In this document: one piece after another, positions 8,729 through 17,283 of the stretch
Numbering within the stretch: the stretch's first letter is position 1
Layout of the letters: every line of letters starts with the position of its first letter
The notes under the pieces: generated by a model
The model's database searches: none
What the model was told of the DNA's origin: nothing
What the model saw: only the letters and a program-made list of their open reading frames with translations
Origin: Subtercola sp.
Lineage (GTDB): Bacteria; Actinomycetota; Actinomycetes; Actinomycetales; Microbacteriaceae
Assembly: GCA_025463765.1 (NCBI GenBank)
Contig: JAODBC010000044.1
Location: 1 to 64,000, forward strand
Direction of reading: 5' to 3'
Length of the DNA: 64,000 bases
Program-made: the position numbers and the translations under genes

Positions 8729-9162
8729 CGGACGAAACGGCGCGAATGGAAAACACGTCTCGAGTGGAGGTCGGCGACGCGCCCGCGCCCCGGGAGTTCG
8801 GCCCTGTGACGACGTCGATGTTCGTTCAATATTCCGGCGCATCGGGAGATCTCAACCCCGTTCATTACGACCACGGCTTCGCGACGAAGGCCGGCTACCC
8901 TTCGGTTTTCGCCCAAGGCATGCTGCTGGCCGCCCTGCTTTCCACCTTCGCCACCGACTGGCTCGGGCCAGACCAGGTGCGGCGATTCTCCGTGAGATTC
9001 CTCGACCAGTTGTGGCCGGGCGACACGCTCACGTGCAGAGGAGTGGTGACACACGTCGCTGAGGGTCCGGAGGGTCGATCAGCCACGATCACTCTGGCGG
9101 GTGAGCGCCCGGACGGCACGGTTGCGATCAGCGCGACGGCCGAGTTTCTGCTCCGCGAGTAG
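8725..9162 (+). CDS. MaoC family enoyl-CoA hydratase subunit
   Basis: A 145-residue hot-dog protein carrying the hydratase-2 signature GDLNPVHYDHGFA, whose Asp and His add water across an enoyl-CoA double bond to give the 3R-hydroxyacyl-CoA. The later segment VRRFSVRFLDQLWPGDTL is typical of the family. Translationally coupled (ATGA overlap) to the MaoC-N partner, with which it probably forms a heteromeric hydratase. Stereochemistry matches the SDR at 5849-6769, which resembles (3R)-hydroxyacyl-CoA dehydrogenases. Confidence 0.9.
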   Translation: MTDETARMENTSRVEVGDAPAPREFGPVTTSMFVQYSGASGDLNPVHYDHGFATKAGYPSVFAQGMLLAALLSTFATDWLGPDQVRRFSVRFLDQLWPGDTLTCRGVVTHVAEGPEGRSATITLAGERPDGTVAISATAEFLLRE

Positions 9163-9167
9163 GCAGA

Positions 9168-10541
9168 ATGGCTGATTCAGGGAAGCGCACGCGTCGCGCC
9201 AAGTACGATGAACGGATGCCAAGTGAGTTGCAGCGGCGTCCCGGCTATGGCGCGGCCAGTCCGTCTGTCGGCGCACGCGGAGCCGCAACCCGCGAGCGCA
9301 TCGTGCAGGAGACGTTGACGCTCTTCTCGAGATACGGCTACCACGCCACGACCATCCTTGACATCGCGCACGCGGCTCACGTCTCGCGATCGACCCTGTA
9401 CCAGTATTTCGAGAACAAGGGCGAGATCTTCATCGAGCTCCTCGAGGAGTGCGGTCGGAGCATCCTGTCTCTGGCGCAGGAGGTCGAGGAGCTCGGGCCC
9501 ACAGAGCGGGGTTTCACCCGTCTGATGGAGTGGGTGTCGCGCTGGACCCTCATCTACCGCAAGTACGGCACCCTCTACGTGGAATGGACGCACATCGACA
9601 TCGCCGCAAGCGACGTCAATGACTTGGTCGCATCGTTTCTTCGACGCCTGCACAGGCGCATCGCCGATCTCTATCGGCGATCCGACCTCGTTGGAATCAC
9701 GCCGGAAGATGCGGCGGTCGTGACGACGAGTGTCGTCAATCGCTTCAACTACTTCTTGTACGTGGGGAGGAGGACGCCGCCGTCCGACGCTCCGGTATGG
9801 GAGATCTCTGCCGCGCTTCAGCTCACACTCTTTCCCGATACCCCGCTCGACACGTTCGATAAGGCGCCCGGCCGGCGAGCGACGATGATGTGCAGGCATG
9901 GGCGCGGGGCATCTCGGCGACGATCGACGGAACGCCAAGCGAGGTTAGGCGACGCCTCCGCCCGATCGATTGCGACAGCCACGCTGCTCGTGGATGCTGG
10001 AGCGGTCGTCTTCGCCGACGTCGGCTATCATCGAGCGTCGGTCGAAGAGATCGCCAAGAAGGCCGGCTTCGCTCGTGCCACCTTCTACCGCTATTTCGAC
10101 GACAAACTCGATCTGCTTCTGCTGCTGTCGGAGGACTGCGAGGCCGCACTCGAGGCGCGGCTGGCCGATTTTCCAACACCGATATCCGACCTGCGCTCGG
10201 ATCCTGCGCCGCTTCGGCGCTGGTTGGAGGAGTTCTATTCGGATCGGGATAAATACATAGGCGTGATACGAGCGTGGGTGGACCGCTCTACGCGCGACGC
10301 CAGGCTCGACGAAGCCCGCGAGCATGTCGCTGTGCAGACCCACGATGTCGTTGTCGCTCTGTTGGGCGCGAGTCGCCTGGCCGACATCGTCAGCGCTCGC
10401 ACGTTCGAGACGATGCTTCTCGCGCTGGTCGAGCGTCTCCCCGATGCACTCGTCGACGGCAAAAGTGAGATATCGCCCGCCATTCAGGAGCGCGGCCTGG
10501 AACTGATCTACACGGTCATCCGGCGCGCCCTGTGGTACTAG
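9168..10541 (+). CDS. tandem TetR regulator: two TetR units in one chain
   Basis: A 457-residue protein made of two complete TetR-like units. The first helix-turn-helix lies at about 61-83 (ILDIAHAAHVSRSTLYQYFENK) and the second at about 290-312 (VEEIAKKAGFARATFYRYFDDK). Each is followed by its own alpha-helical ligand/dimer part, and a basic linker around 235-262 joins them. A single chain with two DNA-binding heads could act as an internal pseudodimer. The reading frame is open throughout, with no stop between units. It follows the MaoC pair by 5 bp and overlaps the convergent aldolase-like gene by 4 bp, so it probably regulates these neighbours. Ligand unknown, perhaps an acyl-CoA intermediate. 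Confidence 0.85.
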   Translation: MADSGKRTRRAKYDERMPSELQRRPGYGAASPSVGARGAATRERIVQETLTLFSRYGYHATTILDIAHAAHVSRSTLYQYFENKGEIFIELLEECGRSILSLAQEVEELGPTERGFTRLMEWVSRWTLIYRKYGTLYVEWTHIDIAASDVNDLVASFLRRLHRRIADLYRRSDLVGITPEDAAVVTTSVVNRFNYFLYVGRRTPPSDAPVWEISAALQLTLFPDTPLDTFDKAPGRRATMMCRHGRGASRRRSTERQARLGDASARSIATATLLVDAGAVVFADVGYHRASVEEIAKKAGFARATFYRYFDDKLDLLLLLSEDCEAALEARLADFPTPISDLRSDPAPLRRWLEEFYSDRDKYIGVIRAWVDRSTRDARLDEAREHVAVQTHDVVVALLGASRLADIVSARTFETMLLALVERLPDALVDGKSEISPAIQERGLELIYTVIRRALWY

Positions 10542-11686
10542 CCCCGACCGAGGATCATCGTTCCGCTCGAGCAGAACCAGCCTCCGGTGCCGCTGACAAG
10601 CGCGAGTTCGGCATTGGGAACCTGACGCGGGCCCGCGTCGCCTCGAAGCTGCCGTACCGCCTCGACGAGGAGGAACAGGCCGCGCTGACCTGGATGGCAC
10701 GCAGAAAGCCCGCCTCCATCGGTGTTGGTCGGTAGGGCACCGCCCAATCGCAGCGCACCGGACTCCACGAAAGCTCCTCCCTCACCCTTCGCGCACAGAC
10801 CGAGATCTTCGAGCGACATGAGCAGCATGTAGGTGAATGCGTCGTAGATCTCGGCGACGTCGATGTCGTCGGGAGTGACGCCGGCCCGCTGAAACGCCAG
10901 CGGCCCGGTCGTCGCGGCGGGGCCCGTCGTGAAATCGTTCCACTGGCTCATCGATACGTGACTTGTAGCCTCGGCCGATCCGAGAATCCACACCGGAGTG
11001 GTGGGGATGTCGGGCAGCCGGTCTTCGGCGACCAAGACGATCGCGGCCCCGCCATCTGAACGAATGCAGCATTGCAGTTTGGTGAAGGGATCGGCGATCA
11101 TAGGGCCGCTGAGCACCTCGTCGATGGTGATCGGCTCGCGATAGAACGCTTCGGGGTTCTCTGCCGCGTTGAATCTCGCCGAGACGGCGACTTCGGCGAG
11201 CTGCTCCAGCGTGGTTCCATAGTCGTGCATGTGGCGGCGCGCGGCCATCGCGTACTTGGCGATCAGGGTGTGCCCGTAGGGCGCCTCGTATTGCAGAGGT
11301 CCGCGGCTTCCCCAGTTCAAGCTTGCCGTGCGAAGCCCCTTCTTGAGGTCGGCGCGCGCCGTAGAGGCGTAGGTGATGAGCACCACATCGGCGTGTCCGG
11401 CCGCGATGGCATCAGCAGCATGCGCTGCCATCACCTCCCACGTCGAACCGCCGACTGCGGTCGAGTCGATCCAGAGAGGTCTGAGCCCGAGATATTCCGC
11501 GACATCGATCGGAGCCATGGCTCCGAGCCCGGTAGATGCGAACCCGTCGACATCGGTCGGCAGAAGCCCGGCGTCATTCAGCGCCCTTCGGCTCGCCTGA
11601 GCGGCAAGTGCATAGGGCGTCAGGTGATCGACCCGGCCGACATCTGAGAGTGCGACTCCGGCGATCGCGACTCGGCGGGGGATCAC
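10538..11686 (-). CDS. lipid-transfer/thiolase-fold protein, aldolase-like (Ltp2-type)
   Basis: A 382-residue thiolase-fold protein without the thiolase nucleophile: where thiolases have a Cys in a CASG-type motif, this protein reads STAVGGS (about 75-81). It keeps EIYDAFTYMLLMSLEDLG, resembling the Tyr-containing segment of Ltp2 aldolase, and CHPGQRG. Ltp2-like proteins catalyse retro-aldol release of a short acyl-CoA from a 3-hydroxyacyl-CoA with a tertiary carbon and need a DUF35 partner, which is encoded at 6821-7231. The GTG start at 11686 overlaps the upstream acyl-CoA dehydrogenase stop (GTGA). Last gene of a three-gene operon. Aldolase activity is inferred. Confidence 0.75.
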   Translation of the reverse strand: MIPRRVAIAGVALSDVGRVDHLTPYALAAQASRRALNDAGLLPTDVDGFASTGLGAMAPIDVAEYLGLRPLWIDSTAVGGSTWEVMAAHAADAIAAGHADVVLITYASTARADLKKGLRTASLNWGSRGPLQYEAPYGHTLIAKYAMAARRHMHDYGTTLEQLAEVAVSARFNAAENPEAFYREPITIDEVLSGPMIADPFTKLQCCIRSDGGAAIVLVAEDRLPDIPTTPVWILGSAEATSHVSMSQWNDFTTGPAATTGPLAFQRAGVTPDDIDVAEIYDAFTYMLLMSLEDLGLCAKGEGGAFVESGALRLGGALPTNTDGGGLSACHPGQRGLFLLVEAVRQLRGDAGPRQVPNAELALVSGTGGWFCSSGTMILGRG

Positions 11687-12711
11687 TGCGGGGCTCCGGT
11701 CGTGAGAACGGCCTCGAGCGACGCCTCGTTCGTTCCGAACTGCTGGCCGAGAGTCTCGGTTCGCACTACATGCAGGTGACCCTCGAATTCCATTGTGAAC
11801 CCCATTCCGCCGTGTATCTGTATGTTCTTCGCGGCATTGTCGCGTGCCGCGTTCGCGGCGATCACCCTCGCCGCGTGGGCCTGGAACCGAGCGTCGGGCA
11901 GGTCGCCGTCGCAACTCGCCGCGGCGAAGAACAATTGCGCCCGTGCCTGTTCTGCGGCCACGGTCATGTCGACGCAGGCGTGTTTGATCGCCTGATTCAC
12001 GCCGATCGGCCTGCCGAATTGTTCGCGAGTCTTAGCGTGGGTCACAGCGGCGTCGCGACAGGCTTCGGCGATTCCGACGAGCTGTGCGGCCACCAACACG
12101 AGCGCGCGAATGCATGTGGTGTCGCCGGGCGTCCAGTGCGAGAGTGGCACGTCATTTGCGAAGGCACTTCCCAGTCGTGTGCCCGGGTCGATCGACCGCT
12201 CCGGTCGCAGAGGGAGGAGCTGATCCGTCTGCACGAGCCCGGCGCCGTCAGCAGTCACGACGACGAGCCAGGTCGAGCCCGTCGAGTCCCACAGCATGAG
12301 TTCTCCATTCAACACTGCGGCTGCGTCGTGGTCTGTGTGCTGCAACGATCGTGCAGTACCCGCGCGAAGGCTTCCTGCCGCGAACTCGGCTGCCAGGGCT
12401 TCGTCACCGCTGTCGAGAGCAATGTGTGCGGCCAGAACAGTGCTCAGCAGGGGTCCAGGTGCGAGCTGTCTGCCGACTTCGCGAAAGAGCATAGTTTCTT
12501 CTTGCATTCCGGCGTCGGCCCCTCCCACACGATCAGGCAGGCCGATTCCCAAGAGTCCGGCTTCCGCGATCGAGCCCCACGCCGAGTCGGAGATCGCTAC
12601 CGAATCGTCTCGCCGCCTGGCCAGACTCGCGGTCGGCGCTACGGCGCTCAGCAACTCGGCAGCAGCTTCAGCGATGCTGAGCTGATCGTCAGAGGGAACG
12701 AGATCCATCAA
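11683..12711 (-). CDS. acyl-CoA dehydrogenase, small/partner subunit
   Basis: A 342-residue acyl-CoA dehydrogenase-fold protein. The C-terminal helical domain is well kept (TREQFGRPIGVNQAIKHACVDM and IQIHGGMGFTMEFEGH), but the middle SEPxxGSD flavin/substrate motif of normal dehydrogenases is absent. This pattern, together with a full-length paralogue 9 bp upstream in the same operon, matches the heteromeric (alpha2beta2) steroid-type dehydrogenases, in which two different subunits share the FAD sites. It would work with 12721-13890 to introduce the alpha,beta double bond into a bulky acyl-CoA. Confidence 0.85.
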   Translation of the reverse strand: MMDLVPSDDQLSIAEAAAELLSAVAPTASLARRRDDSVAISDSAWGSIAEAGLLGIGLPDRVGGADAGMQEETMLFREVGRQLAPGPLLSTVLAAHIALDSGDEALAAEFAAGSLRAGTARSLQHTDHDAAAVLNGELMLWDSTGSTWLVVVTADGAGLVQTDQLLPLRPERSIDPGTRLGSAFANDVPLSHWTPGDTTCIRALVLVAAQLVGIAEACRDAAVTHAKTREQFGRPIGVNQAIKHACVDMTVAAEQARAQLFFAAASCDGDLPDARFQAHAARVIAANAARDNAAKNIQIHGGMGFTMEFEGHLHVVRTETLGQQFGTNEASLEAVLTTGAPQ

Positions 12712-12720
12712 GAATGCCTT

Positions 12721-13890
12721 TCAACGCGGGAGACCGAGGACTCGGTCTCCGATGATGTTTCGCTGGATCTCGGATGTTCCACCCCCGATTGTCGAGGAGA
12801 ACGTGTGCAGGAAGTAGCCGGACCAGCCGCCGCGATGGCCCGCGTCGATGAACTTCAGCGAGTCGGCCCCGAGGATGTCCATGCCCAGGCGCGCCACTTT
12901 CTGCTGAAGCTCGGAATAGTACAGCTTCACGATGGAGCCTTCCGGACCGGGTATGGCGCCCTTGGCGCTCTTGGAGACCATGAGGTACGTCAGCGAACGA
13001 AGTGACGCGACTTCAGCGCGGACGGTTGCGAGCCGCCGCCGCAATCCGTCATCGTCGACCAAGGCGCGTCCGCGTGCATCGACTCGATCCTGCGTCGCCG
13101 CGATGAGGTCTTCGACCGTTCGGGCGAGCTTCACCTGGCTCGCGGTGAAGGCTGTGCCGCGTTCGAACGACAGCGTCGACATGGCGACGCCCCATCCGCG
13201 ATCGATCTCGCCGACGACATTCGAGCGTGGGATGCGCACGTCGTCGTAGAAGACCTCGCAGAAGTCGGTTCCACCGTCGATCGTCTCGATCGGGCGAATG
13301 GTGATTCCGGGGCTGCGCATGTCGCAGATGAGCCACGTGATACCGTCGTGCTTCTTTCCGCTCCGGTTCGTGCGTACGAGAAGTTCCTGCCAGTCGGCCA
13401 GGTCGGCGTAACTGGTCCAGATCTTCTGGCCGTTGACCACGATGTCGTCTCCGTCGACCTCGCCCCGAACGCTGAGTGATGCGAGGTCCGAGCCGGAACC
13501 CGGTTCGGAGAACCCTTGGCACCAGATCACGTCGCCCGCGAGGATCGGCGGCAGGTGGAATTCCTTTTGATCCTCACGCGCACAAGCCATCAAGGTGGGG
13601 CCGGCGTGGCTCAGGCCGACGAAGCAGGAATCCATCGTCGGGAGGCCGGCGCGCCCATACTCTTCGAACCAGATCAGTTGCTCGAGAACGCTGCCGCCAC
13701 GGCCTCCATACTCCTTCGGCCACGAGATTCCCGCCCAGCCCGCCTTCGATTGCGTGTGTTGCCATGCGAGGTCATGCTCTCGCATCTCGGTGCCACCGTG
13801 CGGACGCGCCTCGCGAGGCGCGTTTTCGGCCAGCCATGTGCGCACCTCGTCGCGGAACGCCTGCTGCTCGTTCGAAAAATCGACGTCCAT
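12721..13890 (-). CDS. acyl-CoA dehydrogenase, large subunit
   Basis: A 389-residue FAD enzyme with the standard motifs WPKEYGGRG, FSEPGSGSDLASL, NGQKIWTSYADLADW and the C-terminal GGGTSEIQRNIIGDRVLGLP. It oxidises an acyl-CoA to the trans-2-enoyl-CoA and passes electrons to ETF; the only ETF genes in the window are at 38.5-40.3 kb. It is first in the operon with the small subunit and the aldolase-like protein. The promoter lies in the divergent gap with the CoA ligase. Confidence 0.9.
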   Translation of the reverse strand: MDVDFSNEQQAFRDEVRTWLAENAPREARPHGGTEMREHDLAWQHTQSKAGWAGISWPKEYGGRGGSVLEQLIWFEEYGRAGLPTMDSCFVGLSHAGPTLMACAREDQKEFHLPPILAGDVIWCQGFSEPGSGSDLASLSVRGEVDGDDIVVNGQKIWTSYADLADWQELLVRTNRSGKKHDGITWLICDMRSPGITIRPIETIDGGTDFCEVFYDDVRIPRSNVVGEIDRGWGVAMSTLSFERGTAFTASQVKLARTVEDLIAATQDRVDARGRALVDDDGLRRRLATVRAEVASLRSLTYLMVSKSAKGAIPGPEGSIVKLYYSELQQKVARLGMDILGADSLKFIDAGHRGGWSGYFLHTFSSTIGGGTSEIQRNIIGDRVLGLPR

Positions 13891-13982
13891 TGTTGCTCCA
13901 CGGTTGAATATCCGAAATTCGGGAAAACTGATTCTAATTAGGTGACGTAAGTGTCAGATTACAGTAGCATAGGCCTGAGTGA

Positions 13983-14014
13983 TTGCCGAAGACGTACATC
14001 TACTTCTTCGGCAA
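13983..14014 (+). promoter_or_regulatory. 9-bp perfect inverted repeat ahead of CoA ligase
   Basis: TTGCCGAAG at 13983-13991 and CTTCGGCAA at 14006-14014 enclose 14 nt, ending 12 bp before the AAGGAG ribosome site of the CoA ligase. It could be an operator or a 5'-leader hairpin in the 148-bp divergent promoter gap. Confidence 0.4.
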
Positions 14015-14038
14015 GGCGCGTAGACGAAGGAGCAAAGT

Positions 14039-15604
14039 TTGAGTGTGCCGATAGTCGCGGCTGGCCCGTCGGAGTTCGACTGCATCTGGAACCTTGTGCT
14101 TCATCGGGCGAGGGAGCATCCGTCGGCCGTGCTGGTGTCAGACGAACACGGCGCGCAGCTCACCCTCTCGCAACTGGCAGAACGGGCCGAACGGGTTGCG
14201 GCCGGCCTTTACGGGCGTGGAGTGCGAGCCGGTGACGTGGTCTCTTGGCAACTGCCGAGCCGAATCGACACCCTTGTTCTCGTCATGGCCCTCAGCCGTC
14301 TCGGCGTTGTTCAGAATCCTCTCATTCCCATGCTTCGCGAGCCGGAGGTGGCGTTCATCTGCGGCCAGACCCGGTCGAAGCTGCTGATAGTGCCGCGCAC
14401 ATTCCGCAATTTCGACCATCTGGCCATGGCCGAGGCGGTGGCGCTGCGGCTTCCGCTACTCCAGGTGCTGGATGCCGATGGCGGAATGCCAGAGGCCGAT
14501 CCCGCTGACCTGCCTCTGTTGTCGCTCGCGTCGCCCGACGATTCCGACTCGGCTGTGCGATGGCTGTTCTACACCTCGGGTACCACGGCGATGCCGAAGG
14601 GCGCCCGCCACACGGATAGCGGGTTGCTTGCCGCTGCCAGAGTGTTGCGCGACAGTGTCGGCCTCCGAGCGGGGGATCGCATTGCCGATCTGGTGCCGAT
14701 GGCGCATGTCGGGGGAATTTTGTACGCGCTGTCGGCGATCATGACGGAGGGTCAGGTGATCATCACTGAAGTGTTCGACCCCACGACAACCCCAGAACAA
14801 CTATCTGACGCCGGTGTCACGCTGGGGGGTTGCGGCGTGCCCTTTCTGCAGGCGTATCTCAAAAGGCAGCGGGAGCGGCCGGACAGGCCATTCTTCCCCC
14901 TCGCACGAGCGCATCTGATCGGTGGATCTCCTCGACCGCCGCACTTGCATGATGCTGTTAAGAACGAGCTGGGTGGAGTAGGTCTCATTTCGGGGTACGG
15001 GCTGACGGAGTGTCCCTATGTCTGCTGGGGGAGCCCCGACGATCCGAGTGACCGTTTGGCCACGAGTGAAGGAAGGCCCACGCTGCCTGTCGAAGTCAAG
15101 GTCGTGGATGCTGACGGGAACGAGGTGCCCTCGGGCACCGCCGGCGAACTGCGGGTGCGCGGGCCTCAGCTGATGATCGGATACGTCGATCCCGGTCTCG
15201 ATACCGACGCCTTCGATGGCGAGGGATTCTTTCTCACAGGCGACATGGCCGTGTTGGATAGCGAGGGATACCTCACGATCACCGGCAGAACGAAAGATGT
15301 CGTCATTCGCAACATGGAGAACATTTCGGCGCGCGAGGTAGAGGAGTTGGCGTCGACCATGCCCCAGATCGCCACGATCGCGATCATCGGGCTTCCCGAT
15401 GAAGATACGGGAGAGCGAGTGGTGGCGGTAGTCGTGCCCGACGATGCGAGGTTCCCACCGTCGCTCGACGAGTTGTGCGCATATCTGCGTGGTCGCGGTC
15501 TGAATCCACGAAAACTTCCCGTGCAACTCGAGATCGTCGCGTCACTCCCCATGAATGCGATGGGAAAAGTCGTCAAGACGAAAGTGAAAGAGCAGCTCCG
15601 GTGA
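14039..15604 (+). CDS. AMP-forming acyl-CoA synthetase
   Basis: A 521-residue member of the ANL family that activates a carboxylic acid to its CoA thioester through an acyl-AMP. Visible motifs are the nucleotide loop YTSGTTAMPKG (178-188), GYGLTECPY, the hinge-region TGDMAVLDSEGYLTITGRTKD and a C-terminal Lys in MNAMGKVVKT. TTG start with AAGGAG 6 bp upstream. It overlaps the next crotonase gene by GTGA and is divergent from the acyl-CoA dehydrogenase operon. It probably activates the ring-opened acid made by the BVMO/hydrolase pair or the imported substrate. Confidence 0.9.
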   Translation: MSVPIVAAGPSEFDCIWNLVLHRAREHPSAVLVSDEHGAQLTLSQLAERAERVAAGLYGRGVRAGDVVSWQLPSRIDTLVLVMALSRLGVVQNPLIPMLREPEVAFICGQTRSKLLIVPRTFRNFDHLAMAEAVALRLPLLQVLDADGGMPEADPADLPLLSLASPDDSDSAVRWLFYTSGTTAMPKGARHTDSGLLAAARVLRDSVGLRAGDRIADLVPMAHVGGILYALSAIMTEGQVIITEVFDPTTTPEQLSDAGVTLGGCGVPFLQAYLKRQRERPDRPFFPLARAHLIGGSPRPPHLHDAVKNELGGVGLISGYGLTECPYVCWGSPDDPSDRLATSEGRPTLPVEVKVVDADGNEVPSGTAGELRVRGPQLMIGYVDPGLDTDAFDGEGFFLTGDMAVLDSEGYLTITGRTKDVVIRNMENISAREVEELASTMPQIATIAIIGLPDEDTGERVVAVVVPDDARFPPSLDELCAYLRGRGLNPRKLPVQLEIVASLPMNAMGKVVKTKVKEQLR

Positions 15605-16383
15605 CAGGCTCCCGAATCAAACAAGAGACCGTGCTCTTCGACGTCGCCGATCACGTAGCGACGGTCACGCTCAATCGACCGGATCGTCTTAATTCCTTCA
15701 ATCACGCCATGGCCGACGAGATCGACGCGATCTGGCATGAGGTGAAGGTCGATGACGACATCCATTGTGTGGTGCTGCGCGCAGCTGGTGATCGTGCGTT
15801 CTGCACGGGCATCGATGTGCGGGAAGGCGCCTGGTGGACGGACGCTTCGGTATTCCATCAAGAGGACCCGGGAGAGATTCTCGGTCCGAAAGCGCAGCAT
15901 GTGTGGAAGCCGGTGATTGCTGCTGCTCACGGGTTGGTCGGCGGCGGTGCCTTCTATTTCCTGAATGAGGCAGACATCGTGATCTGCTCGGATGATGCGA
16001 CCTTCTTCGACCCGCATGCTTCGGGAGGCATCGTTTCGGCGCTGGAACCAATCGGGCTCCTGAATCGCGGTGTGCCGCTGGGCGACGTGCTGCGCTGGGC
16101 GCTTCTCGGCAGCGAGGAGCGCATCAGCGCCGACACCGCGCTGCGGCTCGGTATCGTGACCGAGGTCGTTCCTCGTCAGGACCTGTGGCAGCACGCCGCT
16201 CGACTGGCGGCGGAGATCGCTGCACGACGACCCCTTGCTGTGCAAGGAACTATCAGGGCCATCTGGGAGTCGCTCGATCTGCCCGCGTCGGTCGCACGCC
16301 GAATGGGCATGTCGTACACCCATCTGGGTAACGAGGGTGGCCCGGCTCTGCCTACGGAGCGGCGTATTCCGCGCGTGCGTTGA
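15601..16383 (+). CDS. enoyl-CoA hydratase/isomerase family
   Basis: A 260-residue crotonase. It keeps VTLNRPDRLNSFN, DRAFCTGIDV and HGLVGGGAFYF (the two oxyanion-hole loops). The active-site loop reads HASGGIVSALEP, so the usual acidic pair is not obvious; the reaction could be hydration, isomerisation or C-C cleavage. GTG start overlapping the CoA ligase stop by 4 bp, so translation is coupled. A long in-frame upstream extension inside the ligase is not used. Confidence 0.85.
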   Translation: MTGSRIKQETVLFDVADHVATVTLNRPDRLNSFNHAMADEIDAIWHEVKVDDDIHCVVLRAAGDRAFCTGIDVREGAWWTDASVFHQEDPGEILGPKAQHVWKPVIAAAHGLVGGGAFYFLNEADIVICSDDATFFDPHASGGIVSALEPIGLLNRGVPLGDVLRWALLGSEERISADTALRLGIVTEVVPRQDLWQHAARLAAEIAARRPLAVQGTIRAIWESLDLPASVARRMGMSYTHLGNEGGPALPTERRIPRVR

Positions 16384-16432
16384 CCGTATCGTGACAATTC
16401 AGCCGAAATACACACAATCAAGGAGAATGACA

Positions 16433-16486
16433 ATGGCTACGATGATTTTCGCGGGCTGTGCCCGTCACGGTCAGGTGACACGGTGA
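16433..16486 (+). CDS. 17-residue small ORF coupled to downstream SDR
   Basis: An ATG at 16433 follows a strong AAGGAG ribosome site (16420-16425). It opens a 17-codon frame (MATMIFAGCARHGQVTR) whose TGA overlaps the GTG start of the SDR at 16483. The arrangement resembles a coupled leader cistron or the scar of a deleted gene. No family is recognised. Its main effect may be to deliver ribosomes to the weakly signposted SDR start. Confidence 0.4.
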   Translation: MATMIFAGCARHGQVTR

Positions 16487-17271
16487 CCAGCTCAGACTCG
16501 AGTCCCGTACCGGACTACGCCTCGATGCTCGACCTGTCTGGTCGCCGTCTGCTCGTGATCGGCGCCGGAAACGGAATGGGCCGCCAGGCCGCGCATGCCG
16601 TTGCGCTCAACGGAGCCGATGTGGTGTGCGTGGATCGAGACCCTGACCTCGCCCGCGAGATCGCTCGCGAGGTCGGCGGCCTCGGCCTCGCTGCCGATAT
16701 GACCAAGCGCGACGAGGTCGAGCGCGTCGTCGAAGCGGCCCACGTGGGCACGGGCTGCATCGACGGACTCATCGACGTGGTGGGCATGGCGCGCTGGGGC
16801 GCTCTGCTGGAAATCGAGGATGAGTCGTGGGATTTTCAGTTCGATGTCTGTCTGCGACACGCGTTCCTGACGATGCAGATAGCGGGGCGGGCGATGAAGC
16901 GAACCGGAGGGGGAACGATGAGTTTCGTCTCGTCGATCTCCGGAATCTCTGCCGCACCCAATCATGCCGCGTACGGGGCCGCGAAGGCCGGTTTGATGGC
17001 GCTCGTACGCAGCGGCGCAGTCGAGCTCGGCCCCAGCGGCATCCGAGTGAATGCGGTCGCGCCCGGCGGAACAGCTACCCCCCGCATTATCGAAACGACT
17101 CCCGACGAGACGATGAAGCGCGATGAAGCGCTCATACCGACGGGGAGATTCAATAAGCCGTCGGAGATCGCATCGGCGCTCCTCTTCTTATCGTCTGACC
17201 TGAGCCAGAACATGACCGGTCAGACCTTGGTGGTCGACGGTGGAGTGACCGCGCGATATGCGTTCCAGTAG
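16483..17271 (+). CDS. SDR family oxidoreductase
   Basis: A 262-residue short-chain dehydrogenase. The glycine motif GAGNGMG (about 27-33), Ser in SSISGIS and YGAAK are intact. The usual NNAG is replaced by DVVGMA. Asp in VCVDRDP points to NAD(H). The C-terminus MTGQTLVVDGG is standard. GTG start overlapping the small ORF. It probably oxidises a hydroxy intermediate, but no substrate can be assigned. Operon with the CoA ligase, a crotonase and the SGNH esterase. Confidence 0.85.
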   Translation: MTSSDSSPVPDYASMLDLSGRRLLVIGAGNGMGRQAAHAVALNGADVVCVDRDPDLAREIAREVGGLGLAADMTKRDEVERVVEAAHVGTGCIDGLIDVVGMARWGALLEIEDESWDFQFDVCLRHAFLTMQIAGRAMKRTGGGTMSFVSSISGISAAPNHAAYGAAKAGLMALVRSGAVELGPSGIRVNAVAPGGTATPRIIETTPDETMKRDEALIPTGRFNKPSEIASALLFLSSDLSQNMTGQTLVVDGGVTARYAFQ

Positions 17272-17283
17272 GGGTGATCGAGA

